Source: Culex pipiens pallens (Eukaryota > Arthropoda > Insecta > Diptera > Culicidae). From it: a stretch of DNA of 64,000 nt. Shown here piece by piece: positions 10,303 through 20,572 of the stretch. How positions within the stretch are numbered: position 1 is the stretch's first letter; the number at the start of each line of letters is the position of its first letter. The DNA lies in contig NC_068938.1 in assembly GCF_016801865.2 (NCBI RefSeq), positions 1,736,001 to 1,800,000 of the forward strand. Reading direction: 5' to 3'. The notes beneath the pieces are model-generated. The model was not told where the DNA came from. It saw only the letters and a program-made list of their open reading frames with translations, and searched no databases. Position numbers and translations under genes: made by a program.

Positions 10303-13300
10303 ATGGGCTGCGGGTACCGTTTTACCCTGTTGGCCCTTTGCCTTGTGGGCTTGTGCGTTGCAGATGATGCTCGTAAGTTTTGAAGATTTGCTAGGAAGAT
10401 TACGTTATCAGAATCGGGAAATTGCCAGAATATGTTTGACATGATCGTATGTCTTAAATGTCGCAGCGATCTCTTATATAAGTGAAACGGAGACTGACCT
10501 CAACAACAACTAGTGTAACTGATAACGAGACTATGTGTATCGTGTGATTTCTTTTAATAAACTCAATTATGCAGCACTTCCTCCCACGCAAATTCCACAA
10601 ACTTTATGCAAAAGAAAAAAAACAACTTTTTTCCAGCCCCGGTCAAGGCGAGCGCGGCGACATGGGCTGATAAGCTTAAAAAGGATCTGTTGCTAAATTA
10701 CGATCGCAATCTCCGGCCGACGCAGTACTACAATGTCACCAACGTCGAGGTTAAGTAAGTGGTCAAGTACAATGACTTCAAAGTCGGCTTAGCGACCAGA
10801 CGTGGGAGAATGCTCCATGATTGAATGCGATTTCTTCTCTATTCTTCGTTGCAGCATGGAAATCAGACACGTCGACATTGACGAGGACAATTCAATCTTC
10901 ACCGTTAGCGGTTGGCTGAAAATGGTAAGATCAAAACATTTTTATTTTCTGGGAACTCCTGAAACTTTTTATTTGTTTAATATCGATTACAAATTTGGTT
11001 GTTCATCTAAAAATTAAATAAACATATTTTTTTCAATTTTTCCAAGTTTTTGAAAAAAAATCGGGAAATTGGCAACACTGGTAAATGAGTTTTGACCTAA
11101 TTGTGGCATAGCTCAAAAGATGGCATTTATTGAAGTCTAAAACTAATTTATCTGGAGTTTTTTTTTTTAATGGTCCAATAAACCAAATTTCCAGTTTTTG
11201 CATTTTGGGTGTTTTTAAAACAGCCTTGAGTCAGGGGTATTAAAAAACACCCAAAAAGCAAAAACTGAAAATTTGGTTTATTGGACCTTTAAAAAAAAAC
11301 TCCAGATATCCAAAATGAGATTTTTCAAAAAAGTGATTTTGTGAAATTTAATTAAAGAAACCGGACATATTTTTTAGAAAGCAATTTTTTTCAAGAGGTC
11401 CTTAGCAACACCTACAACTTCGCTGAAGACACTAAATCAATCAGAAAATCTGCTCTATTTTTTCTGTATTTTTGTTGCTGCCAAATTGTATTAGTCCTTG
11501 TAAGGACGAACTTATGGTACAAATGTTTTTCAAAAAGTTTCATTCGAATAAAAAAACAACACAACATTTAAATTTCAAAAAAAAACAGCTTATTCTTGAG
11601 AGAACTGCTTCAATCATATAGGGTAAATATGCCCATTTTAATCACTCTAAGCCGTTCGACCGATTCTCATCACTTTGCAATTTTCCGCTATTAAATCAAC
11701 ATTTTCAGATGTATCAACAATGAAAAGTTGCTTGCTCACTTTTGTTTGAGCTATTTCATACTTTGGAACAGTCAAAAATACTTTATGAAAGCTGTAATTT
11801 ATGATCAAAGTGTTGATAGGCCGATAATAGAAAAAGGCTGAGAAAGGGTATAGTTCCCCTATCTAAGTTTTGAAACTTAGAACTCTTTTTTTTTGTGTAG
11901 CTCAGAAATTTAAATGGTAACACCTGAATACTTTACATACCCTGACGGTACATTAAATATGTTACAAGAATCAACCTTCAATATCCTTTACTAAAATTCC
12001 GGGTTATGACGTTTTGAAAATAATTCATCCAATTTTGGTACGTCAATAAAACGCAAAGTACTATGCTTACTAGGATGTAACAAAAATGACTTTTTGGCGG
12101 GCATTCAAGGGTTTGTTCCGGTGGGCATACTAAGCCCAAATCCAAAATATGAGCTTGATTGGACGTAACAGGAGCTGGCGCTCCGCCCTTCAATTTTAAA
12201 TGGGATTTAACCCGTAAAAAAAGATTTTTTCAAAAATGTCACTTTTTGAGGCATTTTGGCCACCAATGCGTTTACCAAAAACATCACTGGCGTGTAGGCC
12301 AGATCCTTGCGCATCTTTTGGTATACATAACATTGAAATTTGGAACACCCTGGAGCTCGGTACAGGCCTTCAAAGTTTGGCATTTTTTCGAAAAATCGGC
12401 CCCGGCAAAATCAAATGGCGTCTAGGGCGTCGCGAGGCGCGACGCATATCTTTTTTGCCGGGACCGATTTTTCGAAAAAATGCAAAACTTTGAAGGCCTG
12501 TACCGAGCTCCAGGGTGCTCCAAATGTCAATGTTATATATACCAAAAGATGCGCAAGGATCTGGCCTACACGCCAGTGATGTTTTTGGTAAACGCATTGG
12601 TGGCCAAAATGCCTCAAAAAGTGACATTTTTGAAAAAATCTGTTTTTACGGGTTAAATCCCATTTAAAATTGAAGGGCGGAGCGCCAGCTCCTGTTACGT
12701 CCAATCAAGCTCATATTTTGGATTTGGGCTTAGTATGCCCACCGGAACAAACCCTTGAATGCCCGCCAAAAAGTCATTTTTGTTACACTCTAATGCTTAC
12801 TTTTTAAGTGATTCCACTTCCAGCAATCCAGTCAAAAGAACTCCGTTTATTTGTCATGGGAGTTCCTTGGTCAAAATAATTAGAATTTTTTCTTACGATT
12901 AGGGTGTTCCTTTCCGAAATGATGTAGTCCAAAAAATTGCATATTTTAACGATTTTCATAGAAACCACATTTTTTTTAACAAAGCATATCTCACCACGTT
13001 TTTTAAAATAAAGCATATAAGTTGGGCGATCAATGAAAAATACTAAGACTTTGAAAAAACAAAGCCGAAAACACTTACAGATTAAATGATAACTTTGATG
13101 TAAATTTGAAGATCTCAGGACCAAAAATGTTTATCTATGATTTTTCAGGATATTTTTTGCAACATATCCAAAGATGGTGAATATCCATCAACAAGATTCA
13201 GAGATATGTTTTCTTGAAGAAAAAAAATTGGAATTTGGTACATTAATTAAACCTAAAACACCATGCGTCTCCATCGAAATGAGTTTTCAGTACATTTTGC

Positions 13301-15971
13301 TGGAGACGCACGGTGCTTTATGTTTAGTTAGTTCAAAGTTTGCATCATCAGTGTTTCCATACAAGGCAAGCCTCCATACATTTTTCGGGCTTGTCATACA
13401 AACTGGGCATGTGAATATTCAAATATCTGTATCTTGAGAAGAGAATTTATTATATGATGTGATGTGTTGATATATTCAGCAAAGTTTTTTTTAGCTTCAG
13501 CAAAATTGTAGGTTATGATTAGGAAACATAGTGTTTGGTTATTATGAAAGTGTCTACTGTGCCATGTAAGTGCATTTGATATTTTTGCAATCGAATGCAT
13601 GACTAGCATGATTTTGAATGAGACAGCATGATACCAGAAACCTCATTAAAAGTTTAGTACAAAACTCTAATCAGCTGCTTCGCACACCTTCCAGAACTGG
13701 CAGGACCTTCGCCTCAAGTGGGAACCCTCCGACTACGGTGGCCTTCGATCGTTCTACATCCCGAGCTACTACCTGTGGGATCCGGAAGTCAACATGCACT
13801 CGATCACGCTGGAAACGGCCGGCTCGCGGTTCGCCGGTATCAGCGATGTCCGGGTCGAGAGTTCCGGGATGCATCACAGCACGCACCGATTGTCTCAGAA
13901 GATTTTCTGCGAGATGAACTTCCAACGTTGGCCGTTTGATACCCAGCACTGCAATATGGTTTTGGGCAAGTCGGTGTCCATGCACGAGGATCGAACGCTG
14001 AAGTTGAACGGGTTGGAGCAGGATAGGAAGCAGTTCCGACCGATCACCGATAATCCGGCCTGGGAGGTTACGGATATTTTGGTGGAGAGTTATGAGGATC
14101 CGATGGAGGAGGAAGGGCATAACTTTGAGGGATTGCAGTATGGATTGGTGATCAAGCGGAAGGTTAGGATATTTTATAGCACGATCTTGACCCCAGCGGT
14201 GATCTTCATTTTGATGAGCTTGACCAGCTTTTGGTTGCCTCCGGGTGCTAACGAGAAGGTTCTGTTGAACTGCGTCACGGCGACGTTGCTGTGCATATTT
14301 TTGCGATATTTCACCATTCATCTTCCGCTTCTGGCTACCAGGACTCCGCTAGTTGGTAGGATGGCATATTCGTCATCGTTGATCTTGGCCTAATTTCTTC
14401 TTTAAGTTTTGTTTTTCAGTCACAGTCTGTACCTAACAGCGATCAGCCTGATCTTGTCGGTTCTAGTTATCAACATAGCTAAGTCCAGGCACCGAACACC
14501 GATTCATCCCTACTTGAAGTCATTCATTGCACTGCCAGGAGTTAGTATTCTGGTTTGGACTGGAAGCACTCCAAAGGTTTGCAACTTCTTTAATTTCTGA
14601 ATCTTCTCGCAACAACCCACGATATTTTGTTTTTCTCTACAGTCTGTAACCGACGAGGAAGAGTGGACGGATGAGCTCAAGGTCGGATCTACAGCGCGGG
14701 AATCATGTTCTTCCGCCGACGAGGCATCCCAGGGACAGGGCGCCGATGTCCAGCACGAATGGATCCAGCTTACGGTGGCCCTGGAACGAATCTTCTTCAT
14801 CGCTTACGTGTTCATCTACAGTGTCATGGCCGCATGTTACTTAAATTGATTTGAGCAATAAATTAGATTGGCTTAGAAATTGCGCGTTATTTGATCTTTT
14901 GAGTTCCATAGAAGATCTCGGTGTGACAAACTGATTCATTTTCTTTCAGAAATGGAATGACGACAAACTCAAGTGGAATCCGGACGACTACGGTAAGCTG
15001 AACGTTATCCGTACCAATCCGGAGAGCGTTTGGAGACCGGATCTGGTCCTGTACAACAACGCCCGACCCTCGGACATTGAACACTACGGCATGACGAACG
15101 TGTTGATCTACAACACCGGCGAGGTCCTGTGGGTTCCTCCGACAGACTATCATGCAAATTGCAAGTTGAACCTCCGTTTTTGGCCGTTTGACCAGCAAAC
15201 CTGCTTCGTCAAAATTGGATCGTGGACCTTCGACGGGTACAAACTGAATATAAGCGAATTTGGAAAAGCAAAAGTGGACATCGACGTGGACAATAACGAG
15301 TGGACCGTCCTCGATTTGGCCACTGACATACACACCACAATCTACGAATGCTGTCCGGAACCGTACATGGACATCCGGTACAATGTCACCCTGCAACGTC
15401 AGTCGTCAACCCACAGAGCGATCGTCATCAGTCCAGCCTTTGTCATCATGCTGCTTGCTCTGTCGGTATTTTGGTTACCCCCGAACTGCGGCGAGAAGAT
15501 TGTCCTCAACGGCATAATCGCACTGATCGTGACCGTCTTCCTGATCTACTTCGCCACGCAACTGCCAGCAATGTCCGGAAACACCCCGCTAATCGGTACG
15601 ATCACACAAGATCACCTCAAGATCACCACTTAACCTAGATATTTTCCATTCCAGTAACCTTCTTCAGCACCACCCTGTACCTGGTGGCATTTGGGACTAT
15701 TCTGTCGGTGATCGTGCTTAGAATGAGCCGAACCAAGCATGCCGATCCGGTTCCGCACGTGTTCAAGAAGCAACTCGACGGATGTCTGGGATCGGTGCTC
15801 GGGGTTGGCAGCGGATCGCTGTCCTCGATCGAGGACAAAGAAGCCGCTGTCGGCGAGATTGGGGACGCCAAGCAACGAGACTGGTGCCGGCTGGCTGGGT
15901 TTATCGATCGGTTGGCCTTTCTTGTTTATCTAGTGATCTTTATCATTTCGGCCGTCTATCACAGTCTGTGA
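10303..15971 (+). CDS. Nicotinic acetylcholine receptor subunit B, divergent alpha type
   Basis: Five exons: 10303-10372, 10637-10754, 10855-10924, 14950-15595, 15655-15971; 406 residues. Close paralogue of gene A: a near-identical signal peptide core (LVGLCVADD), TWADKLKKDLLLNYDRNLRP in exon 2, Cys-loop cysteines near 157 and 171, vicinal cysteines near 220-221 (YECCPEPYMD), WLPPNCGEKIVLNGI before and into M2, a short M3-M4 loop and a final YHSL. Exon 4 corresponds to A exons 4+5 without the intervening intron. Intron 3 is 4,025 bp, against 65 bp in A and 58 bp in D, because it contains a CTGGAG MITE, a 721-bp foldback and the 3' half of another subunit (C, 13695-14849). A poly(A) signal lies at 16021-16026. 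The role is an acetylcholine-gated cation channel subunit at the membrane. Confidence 0.88.
11151..11306. mobile_element. CTGGAG-family palindromic MITE, intact copy in nAChR B intron 3
   Basis: Begins TCTGGAGTTTTTTTTTTTAA and ends AAAAAAAAACTCCAGA. Complementary arms carry GGTCCAATAAACCAAATTT and AAATTTGGTTTATTGGACC around a short centre with ACTGACTCAGG-like polarity (CCTTGAGTCAGGGGTATT). Confidence 0.8.
12063..12801. mobile_element. 721-bp foldback element with 9-bp target duplication (MULE-like)
   Basis: Two arms of about 340 bp (12072 onward and its complement ending at 12792) are nearly perfect inverted copies around a loop of about 40 bp (roughly 12411-12451). Ends read AGGATGTAACAAAAATGAC and its near complement. 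The flanks are identical: ATGCTTACT at 12063-12071 and 12793-12801. Very long terminal inverted repeats with 9-bp duplications fit Mutator-like foldbacks; an 8-bp reading would suggest hAT. Mirror-image open frames in the arms are by-products of the palindrome. Confidence 0.8.
13258..13317. repeat. Small inverted repeat (CACCGTGCGTCTCC family), copy 2
   Basis: CACCATGCGTCTCCATCG and TGGAGACGCACGGTG form a stem with a loop of about 28 bp. It matches the hairpin near 1750. Confidence 0.6.
13695..14849 (+). CDS. Nested 3' half of a highly divergent nicotinic receptor subunit (C)
   Basis: Three exons: 13695-14355, 14407-14576, 14643-14849. The first begins in phase 0 after TTCCAG at the same position as exon 4 of genes A, B and D (NWQDLRLKWEPSDYG aligned with KWNDDKLKWNPDDYG). 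It has an intact Cys-loop (two cysteines 13 apart around RWPFDTQH), M1-M3 with WLPPGANEKVLLN before M2, an acidic Ser-rich M3-M4 loop and a final M4 ending AACYLN. Vicinal cysteines are absent and the loop B Trp is replaced (GKSVS), so it is a non-alpha subunit unlikely to form a standard principal binding face. It has its own poly(A) signal (14857-14862). No signal-peptide or N-terminal exons were found between 10925 and 13694. Spliced to exons 1-3 of gene B the product would be 431 residues in frame. Otherwise it is 5'-truncated. Confidence 0.8.
14857..14862 (+). terminator. Poly(A) signal after nested subunit C
   Basis: AATAAA lies 8 bp after the TGA of C and 87 bp before the acceptor of gene B exon 4. 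Use of this site would exclude B exons 4-5 from the transcript. Confidence 0.65.
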
Positions 15972-16020
15972 GGATCGATTTTGTTTTAGATGATTACACA
16001 TATCTTTTAAAATTAATTGA

Positions 16021-16026
16021 AATAAA
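16021..16026 (+). terminator. Poly(A) signal of nAChR gene B
   Basis: AATAAA about 50 bp after the gene B stop codon. Confidence 0.65.
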
Positions 16027-16332
16027 CATTTTTGCTTGTTACTGCTTCTAGTTTCATTTTATATCTCGGATGACTGCCCCTTTTTGTGTAGGCAACGTAT
16101 CCAATAAATGACGACCGGCAAAGAAATTATGAGAAAGCTCAATTTGTGTATTCCTGCTTCCAATGACCCATTTCAAAATGGCAGAGGTCCTAGCGGTGAA
16201 ATTTCAATCTCATTAGACACTGCGCCCAAACATAGAGATCACTTCACGGTTCTAAAATTAGAATCTACTCCAGAGATTCAATCAACATCTCAATGAAGTC
16301 TTTGTCAAAATCATTCCTTAACATAACAGGAT

Positions 16333-16370
16333 TATAAAAGATCGTTCTGCGAGCAAAGTGAGCTTCATTG
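16333..16370 (+). promoter_or_regulatory. Core promoter of nAChR gene D (TATA box plus initiator)
   Basis: TATAAAAG at 16333-16340 with TCATT initiator, A at 16367, again 34 bp from the TATA start as in genes A and B. It is only about 300 bp after the gene B poly(A) signal. Confidence 0.65.
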
Positions 16371-16410
16371 CGCGATTAGAACTCGAGTGGAGTGGAAGTT
16401 TGTTCTCAAG

Positions 16411-17869
16411 ATGCGATTCGGACTTATTTCAACGGTTTTCGTTAGTTACTTAGCTGGTTTATGTGCTGCCGAAGATGGTAAGTTAGTTGCACATTTTAAA
16501 ATTGATATGTAAACATCGATTTTCCTCAACTATCACCACAGTTCAACCTGGAACGATGACTTGGGCAGATAAGCTTAAAAAGGACCTGTTCGTTAACTAC
16601 GATCGGACTAACCGGCCAACGCAACACTACAATGTGACCAACGTCAAAGTTGGGTGAGAAATCATCTCAATATCTTTTTACGTAGTTTAGACCAAATTCG
16701 TATTGCAGAATGTCCGTCAGACACATTGACATCGACGAAGTGTCCTCAATTTTCACTGTCAGCAACTGGATCAATATGGTAAAACCTAAAGTTCAAAGAA
16801 ATTGATAAATTGTACTTTACTGAATCGCTTTCCCAGGAATGGACAGATGAAAAGCTAAGGTGGAATCCTGAAGACTACGGTGATCTCAAAATCATTCGAA
16901 CTAGTGCGGAAAGCATCTGGAAGCCGGATCTTCTTTTGTACAATAACGCAAAAACCTCCAACATTGATCACTTTGGCTTGACGGACGTATTGATTTACAA
17001 CGACGGAAAAATCTTGTGGGTTCCTCCGACGGATTTTCATACCTTCTGTCGGCTGAACCTTCGTCTGTGGCCGTTTGATCAGCAGACTTGTCACGTCAAG
17101 CTTGGATCGTGGGTTCATGACGCATCGAGCCTTAATCTTACCTTGAATACAAAACCAGGGGTTGACACAACTGATGATGAAAGCGAAGTGTGGACTATTC
17201 AAAACATAACCGTTAAACACAACACGGTCACTTACGAATGCTGTCCCGAGCCCTACGTTGATGTCGAGTACTTTTTCACCGTTAAAAGGACTTCTTCCTG
17301 CTACGTAGTCGTTGTGAGTCCAATCATACTGAACTTACTATTGACGCTGTCCGTGTTTTGGTTACCTCCTCACTGCCCTGAAAAGATCGTCCTCAACGGA
17401 ATAGTCATGATGATCGCGACAGCACTTTTGATCTACTTTTCCATTCAGCTACCCATCCGGTATGGAAACGCCCCTCTAGTTGGTAAGAGCCAAACTCATA
17501 ACAAAAAAAAAACTGAAAATCCTAACATTCCCTCCCATTTCAGTGATCTTCACCATTACCACGTTGTTCCAGACCGCCTTCGGAGCAACCCTCTCCGCGA
17601 TCGTAATCAAAATTTGTCGAATCAAGCACACCCGACCGGTTCCACGACTGCTCAGAAGAGCGCTTCTGGAAGGCCGTTTAGAATCGATGCTGGAGTTGGG
17701 ATGCACTTTTCTGCCACCGTACGAGGATAAGGAAATCGTAGGAAATCAGGAAGAGATTGGAGACGTCGCGATACGGGATTGGTGCCGGTTGGCTGGATTG
17801 CTGGATAGAGGGATATTTGCGAGTTATCTTGTGATGTTTTGCATTGCGTTTGTATGGTGTGCTGTTTAG
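16411..17869 (+). CDS. Nicotinic acetylcholine receptor subunit D, divergent alpha type
   Basis: Five exons: 16411-16477, 16542-16653, 16709-16778, 16837-17482, 17544-17869; 406 residues. The signal peptide is MRFGLISTVFVSYLAGLCAA. Exon 2 has MTWADKLKKDLFVNYDRTNR. Cys-loop cysteines are near 154 and 168, vicinal cysteines near 218-219 (YECCPEPYVD). WLPPHCPEKIVLNGI leads into M2, with Pro replacing the Gly of GEK. A short M3-M4 loop ends at RDWCRLAGLLDRG before M4. It is more diverged from A and B than they are from each other. Exon structure equals gene B. Intergenic spacing and the shared promoter layout indicate tandem duplication. No canonical AATAAA lies close behind the stop. Confidence 0.88.
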
Positions 17870-17879
17870 TTGAGATTAT

Positions 17880-18415
17880 AATTTCAATCTAAATAATAAG
17901 GATTTAATTTAAAAGTATTTTTGTTCCACAAAATTTCATAACAATACTATTTACATACAAAAAAAGTCATTAAAAAGGTTTAATACAATTTACACATTCC
18001 TATAATTTCATAGCCGGCCTGCGGATATGAAGTTGGTCACGGGTTCAATACACATAAATAAAAAAATAAACATAATTATTTGCAGAAAACAAAACAGTCA
18101 AACTTTTGATGAAAACAAGTGAACAGCATTTTTATTTATAAACTGCACATTTTTTTCGTTATATCCAAATTTGAGTTAAAGGCTATTTGAAATTGTTTTC
18201 AATACAACAATTTAACAAATTCTAAAACTCATAAATTCAAAAGAAACAAAATTCTAAAATATCAAATTACAGAAATCAAATGACTTTTAATATTTTAAAT
18301 ATAGTTTTTGCAATTCCACTGTGAAACTGTCAACTTTTCCTGCCCTTCTGGAGAAACGAAACGGCCTACTTTTCCCTACCAAAAATAACAGAATGGAAAA
18401 TTAATACCTTTCAAT
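17880..18415. other. Non-coding AT-rich interval after the receptor cluster
   Basis: No coding or structured repeat is recognisable. It probably contains the gene D 3'UTR. AATAAT-like sequence near 17892 is a weak candidate poly(A) signal. Confidence 0.45.
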
Positions 18416-18735
18416 AACAGTGCTGAAAAGTTCTACTTTTCAGCACTGAAATGGGTGTTGAAAAGTTGAACTTTTCAGCACTAGTATTGAAAAGTAACAT
18501 TTTTCAATATTGTTTTGTTTTGAACAATGAATTTACTAAACACATGAATGTTTGACATAAAATTTCATTAAATAAGCGTTTTTCGGAATTGCAAAAAATG
18601 TTGTAAGCAACTCGTTGCAAAACTTGATTTTTTCAGCACTCGTCGTATTTATCCAACTCGGTAAACCTCGTTGGATAAATGTACAACTCGTGCTGAAAAA
18701 ATCTTCTTTTGCAACTTGTTGCATAAACTACTAAT
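18416..18735. mobile_element. Palindromic repeat block (TTTTCAGCAC and GCAACTCGTTGC motifs)
   Basis: Repeated complementary motifs GTGCTGAAAAGT and ACTTTTCAGCAC occur at 18419-18480. A second palindrome (about 18590-18725) has TTTTTTCAGCACTCGTCG against ACGAGTTGTACATTT-type arms and GTTGGATAAAT. A degraded relative (TTTTTAGCACTTG, GGATTGCAAAAAATGTCGTA) lies beside V1H exon 6 at about 37690-37805. Non-autonomous elements are likely. Confidence 0.55.
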
Positions 18736-18845
18736 ATACTCGATTATCCGAAGTCCTCGCCTTTCATAATCGAATCAAGTTTTTTATTTCAAAATTTATC
18801 ATTGACGAATTTTTGAATCCATGAATTTATTTTTTTTTTGGAATA

Positions 18846-19065
18846 CAGTCAAGACACGATTATCCGAAGGCCTTGGCAAATTTGAATTCGGATAATCGAA
18901 TCAAAAAATATTATTATTTTTTTCGTTGGCTTATGTTTAGCTGTCGAGCTTGAGTATGACTTTTGAACTGCGCTAGTGATTTTTTTTTTTTTTGAGTAAG
19001 AAAATAAAAAAAAAATCTTCGGATAATCGAAATTTCGGATAATCGAGGCTTCGGATTATCGAGTA
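18846..19065 (+). mobile_element. Tc1-like MITE (GATTATCCGAAG family), diverged copy
   Basis: Starts TACAGTCAAGACACGATTAT, with the CCTTGGCAAATTTGAATTCG section, and closes with several TTCGGATAATCGA boxes near 19018-19065. A further solo box lies at 18738-18775. Confidence 0.65.
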
Positions 19066-19224
19066 TTAAAATGTATTACATTTTTATATTTTTATCTAAA
19101 CTAAAACTCAATTGATGTATTTTCTTGAGACTTTTTTAGACAAACCATGCAAATATGCAAAATGGCCTCCTTGTTCGTAATGAAAGAACCTTGGAAATAA
19201 CCGATATATTTTTATAGATATAGA

Positions 19225-19372
19225 TGAGGCCTGAAGTTTTTTTTAAGGTCCAATAAACCAAATTTTTAGGGTGTTTTTTAATACCCCTGACTCAAGGCGG
19301 TTTCAAAAACACCCAAAAAGCAAAAAAACGAGAAATTAGGTTTATCGGACTTTAAAAAAAATCCAGATGTTT
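19225..19372. mobile_element. CTGGAG-family palindromic MITE
   Basis: GGTCCAATAAACCAAATTT on the left and AAATTAGGTTTATCGGACTT on the right around TTTTTAATACCCCTGACTC. The ends are degraded (CTGAAG/TCCAG). Confidence 0.7.
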
Positions 19373-19395
19373 TCTCTTTTTTATTTTTTTATTAG

Positions 19396-19638
19396 ATATC
19401 TCGGGTGAGTTTTCAAAAAGCCGTAAGAGCCACCGTGACCTCTGACACTAGTTTTCGTTTTTCTCCAAAATGAAACAAAATTTCATGTATCTTTAGTTTG
19501 GGGCACTTGAAGGACGTGTAGATGAACAATCTCAAGCATTTTTGATATTGGTTTTTCGTAAGTAGGTCGAATACCGATGCAAAAAGGACTCTGTTTACCA
19601 ATGGCTCTTACGGCTTTTTGAAAACTAATCCGAGATAT
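19396..19638. mobile_element. 235-bp MITE, CTCGGGTGAGTTTTC ends, ATAT target duplication
   Basis: The element proper is 19400-19634, flanked by ATAT on both sides. Ends CTCGGGTGAGTTTTC and GAAAACTAATCCGAG are inverted, extending through AAAAAGCCGTAAGAGCC. The same element, of identical length and opposite orientation, interrupts the SINE at 31643-31877. A 62-codon frame (minus strand here) is open in both copies. Confidence 0.8.
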
Positions 19639-19639
19639 A

Positions 19640-20002
19640 TTAATTTAACTCGAAAATGATCGATTTATTTTCTTATCGGGTAATCGATTGAGGGTTAACG
19701 AGGGGTGCGCTGTGTTCAATGTAATTTATCTCTTCTCATTTTGACGTTTTCCTTCGCCACTAACACGCACGTGACACTCTTTTGACTCTTTTACGATTCA
19801 AAACATTACCAAACATTGTGCAAGTGTGTGCGTATGTCATTGTGAATCATCACGTCATTCATCAAAAAGAAGTCCAGATCCCGTTGGTTGGTTCGTGTGT
19901 CGTTCTCCTCCCTGGTAACTTGGATCGTTCGATAAAATCCAAAACAATAGACACTTTGAAGTGGCCACCCAGTTCGCGGATGGCTAATAACTGATTGAAG
20001 TG
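19640..20002 (+). promoter_or_regulatory. Probable promoter and 5'UTR of the CEBPZOS/UQCC3/TBCC unit
   Basis: This interval separates the MITE at 19638 from the first start codon at 20003. It loses the AT-rich repeat character after about 19740. No TATA box is evident, as is usual for housekeeping genes. The exact start site cannot be read. Confidence 0.4.
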
Positions 20003-20343
20003 ATGCTCCAGAAGAACTCCCGTCCGGGCTACAAACGCGTCATCAAGAACACGGCCAAATTTTTGATCGTCGCCGAAGCGATCGCCTTCGCCGCCACCTA
20101 CGCGGGCTGGTACCGCCTCAACACCAGTCGTGGTAGGTTCCTCCCTCGCGGATGTTTTGGGGAGGGATTTTGATTTTTGTTTTGTTTTCTTTTCGATTTG
20201 CAGAGACCCGCCATTACGTAAAGGAGAACTTCCCGAGCATTCTGGAAAGTTACTACCAGGTGGGCGAGTTTATTAGTGGAGACAAGGCGATCCGGAACCA
20301 CGACGAGCTGATCTGGAAGCAGGAGCAGGAAGCAAGACGATGA
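20003..20343 (+). CDS. CEBPZOS-like mitochondrial small membrane protein
   Basis: Two exons, 20003-20132 and 20204-20343, 89 residues. One membrane segment is visible at about residues 20-38 (FLIVAEAIAFAATYAGWY), followed by a short soluble tail with NFPSILESYYQVGEF. This matches the layout and the YPFILEVYY-type motif of vertebrate CEBPZOS, a mitochondrial protein of poorly known role. The last codon overlaps the next ORF as ATGA (20340-20343), and a third ORF follows, so all three look co-transcribed. The arrangement recalls the Drosophila sloth1/sloth2 bicistronic complex III assembly peptides (from memory, not aligned). Start ATG chosen because it is the first in the open frame and gives the family's N-terminal length. 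Confidence 0.72.
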
Positions 20344-20558
20344 ATATTTTTGTCAAGTCGGCAATCTATCTGACCGGATTTGGCGCTTTGAGTTGGGTTC
20401 TGCTCGAAGTGACGACGCCCAGTAAGGAAAAGTTGGAGGAGATTAAGCGGCAGCAGGGAGTTGCGTTGAGTGAGAGTAAGAGCCAGAAGGCGTTGTTTTT
20501 GAAGACCCTGAAGGAGGCCAGCGAGGGCAAGGATCCGTTGAAGAAGAAGAGCGATTAG
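20340..20558 (+). CDS. UQCC3-like complex III assembly small protein
   Basis: 72 residues with no intron. An N-terminal membrane helix (about residues 5-23, VKSAIYLTGFGALSWVLLE) is followed by TTPSKEKLEEIKRQQG and KALFLKTLKEASEG. These match the TPGERRKQEMLKE and LLLATLQEAA pattern of UQCC3, an inner-membrane assembly factor for cytochrome b in complex III (yeast Cbp4 is related). The start ATG overlaps the stop of the preceding ORF (ATGA), which implies termination-reinitiation or leaky scanning on one mRNA. The short gap to TBCC (14 nt) extends the polycistron. Confidence 0.75.
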   Translation: MNIFVKSAIYLTGFGALSWVLLEVTTPSKEKLEEIKRQQGVALSESKSQKALFLKTLKEASEGKDPLKKKSD

Positions 20559-20572
20559 AAGGGGAAAGCGCG

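Noticed and set aside
12159..12704. Pairs of identical open frames on opposite strands
   Set aside because: They arise from the palindromic arms of the foldback element.
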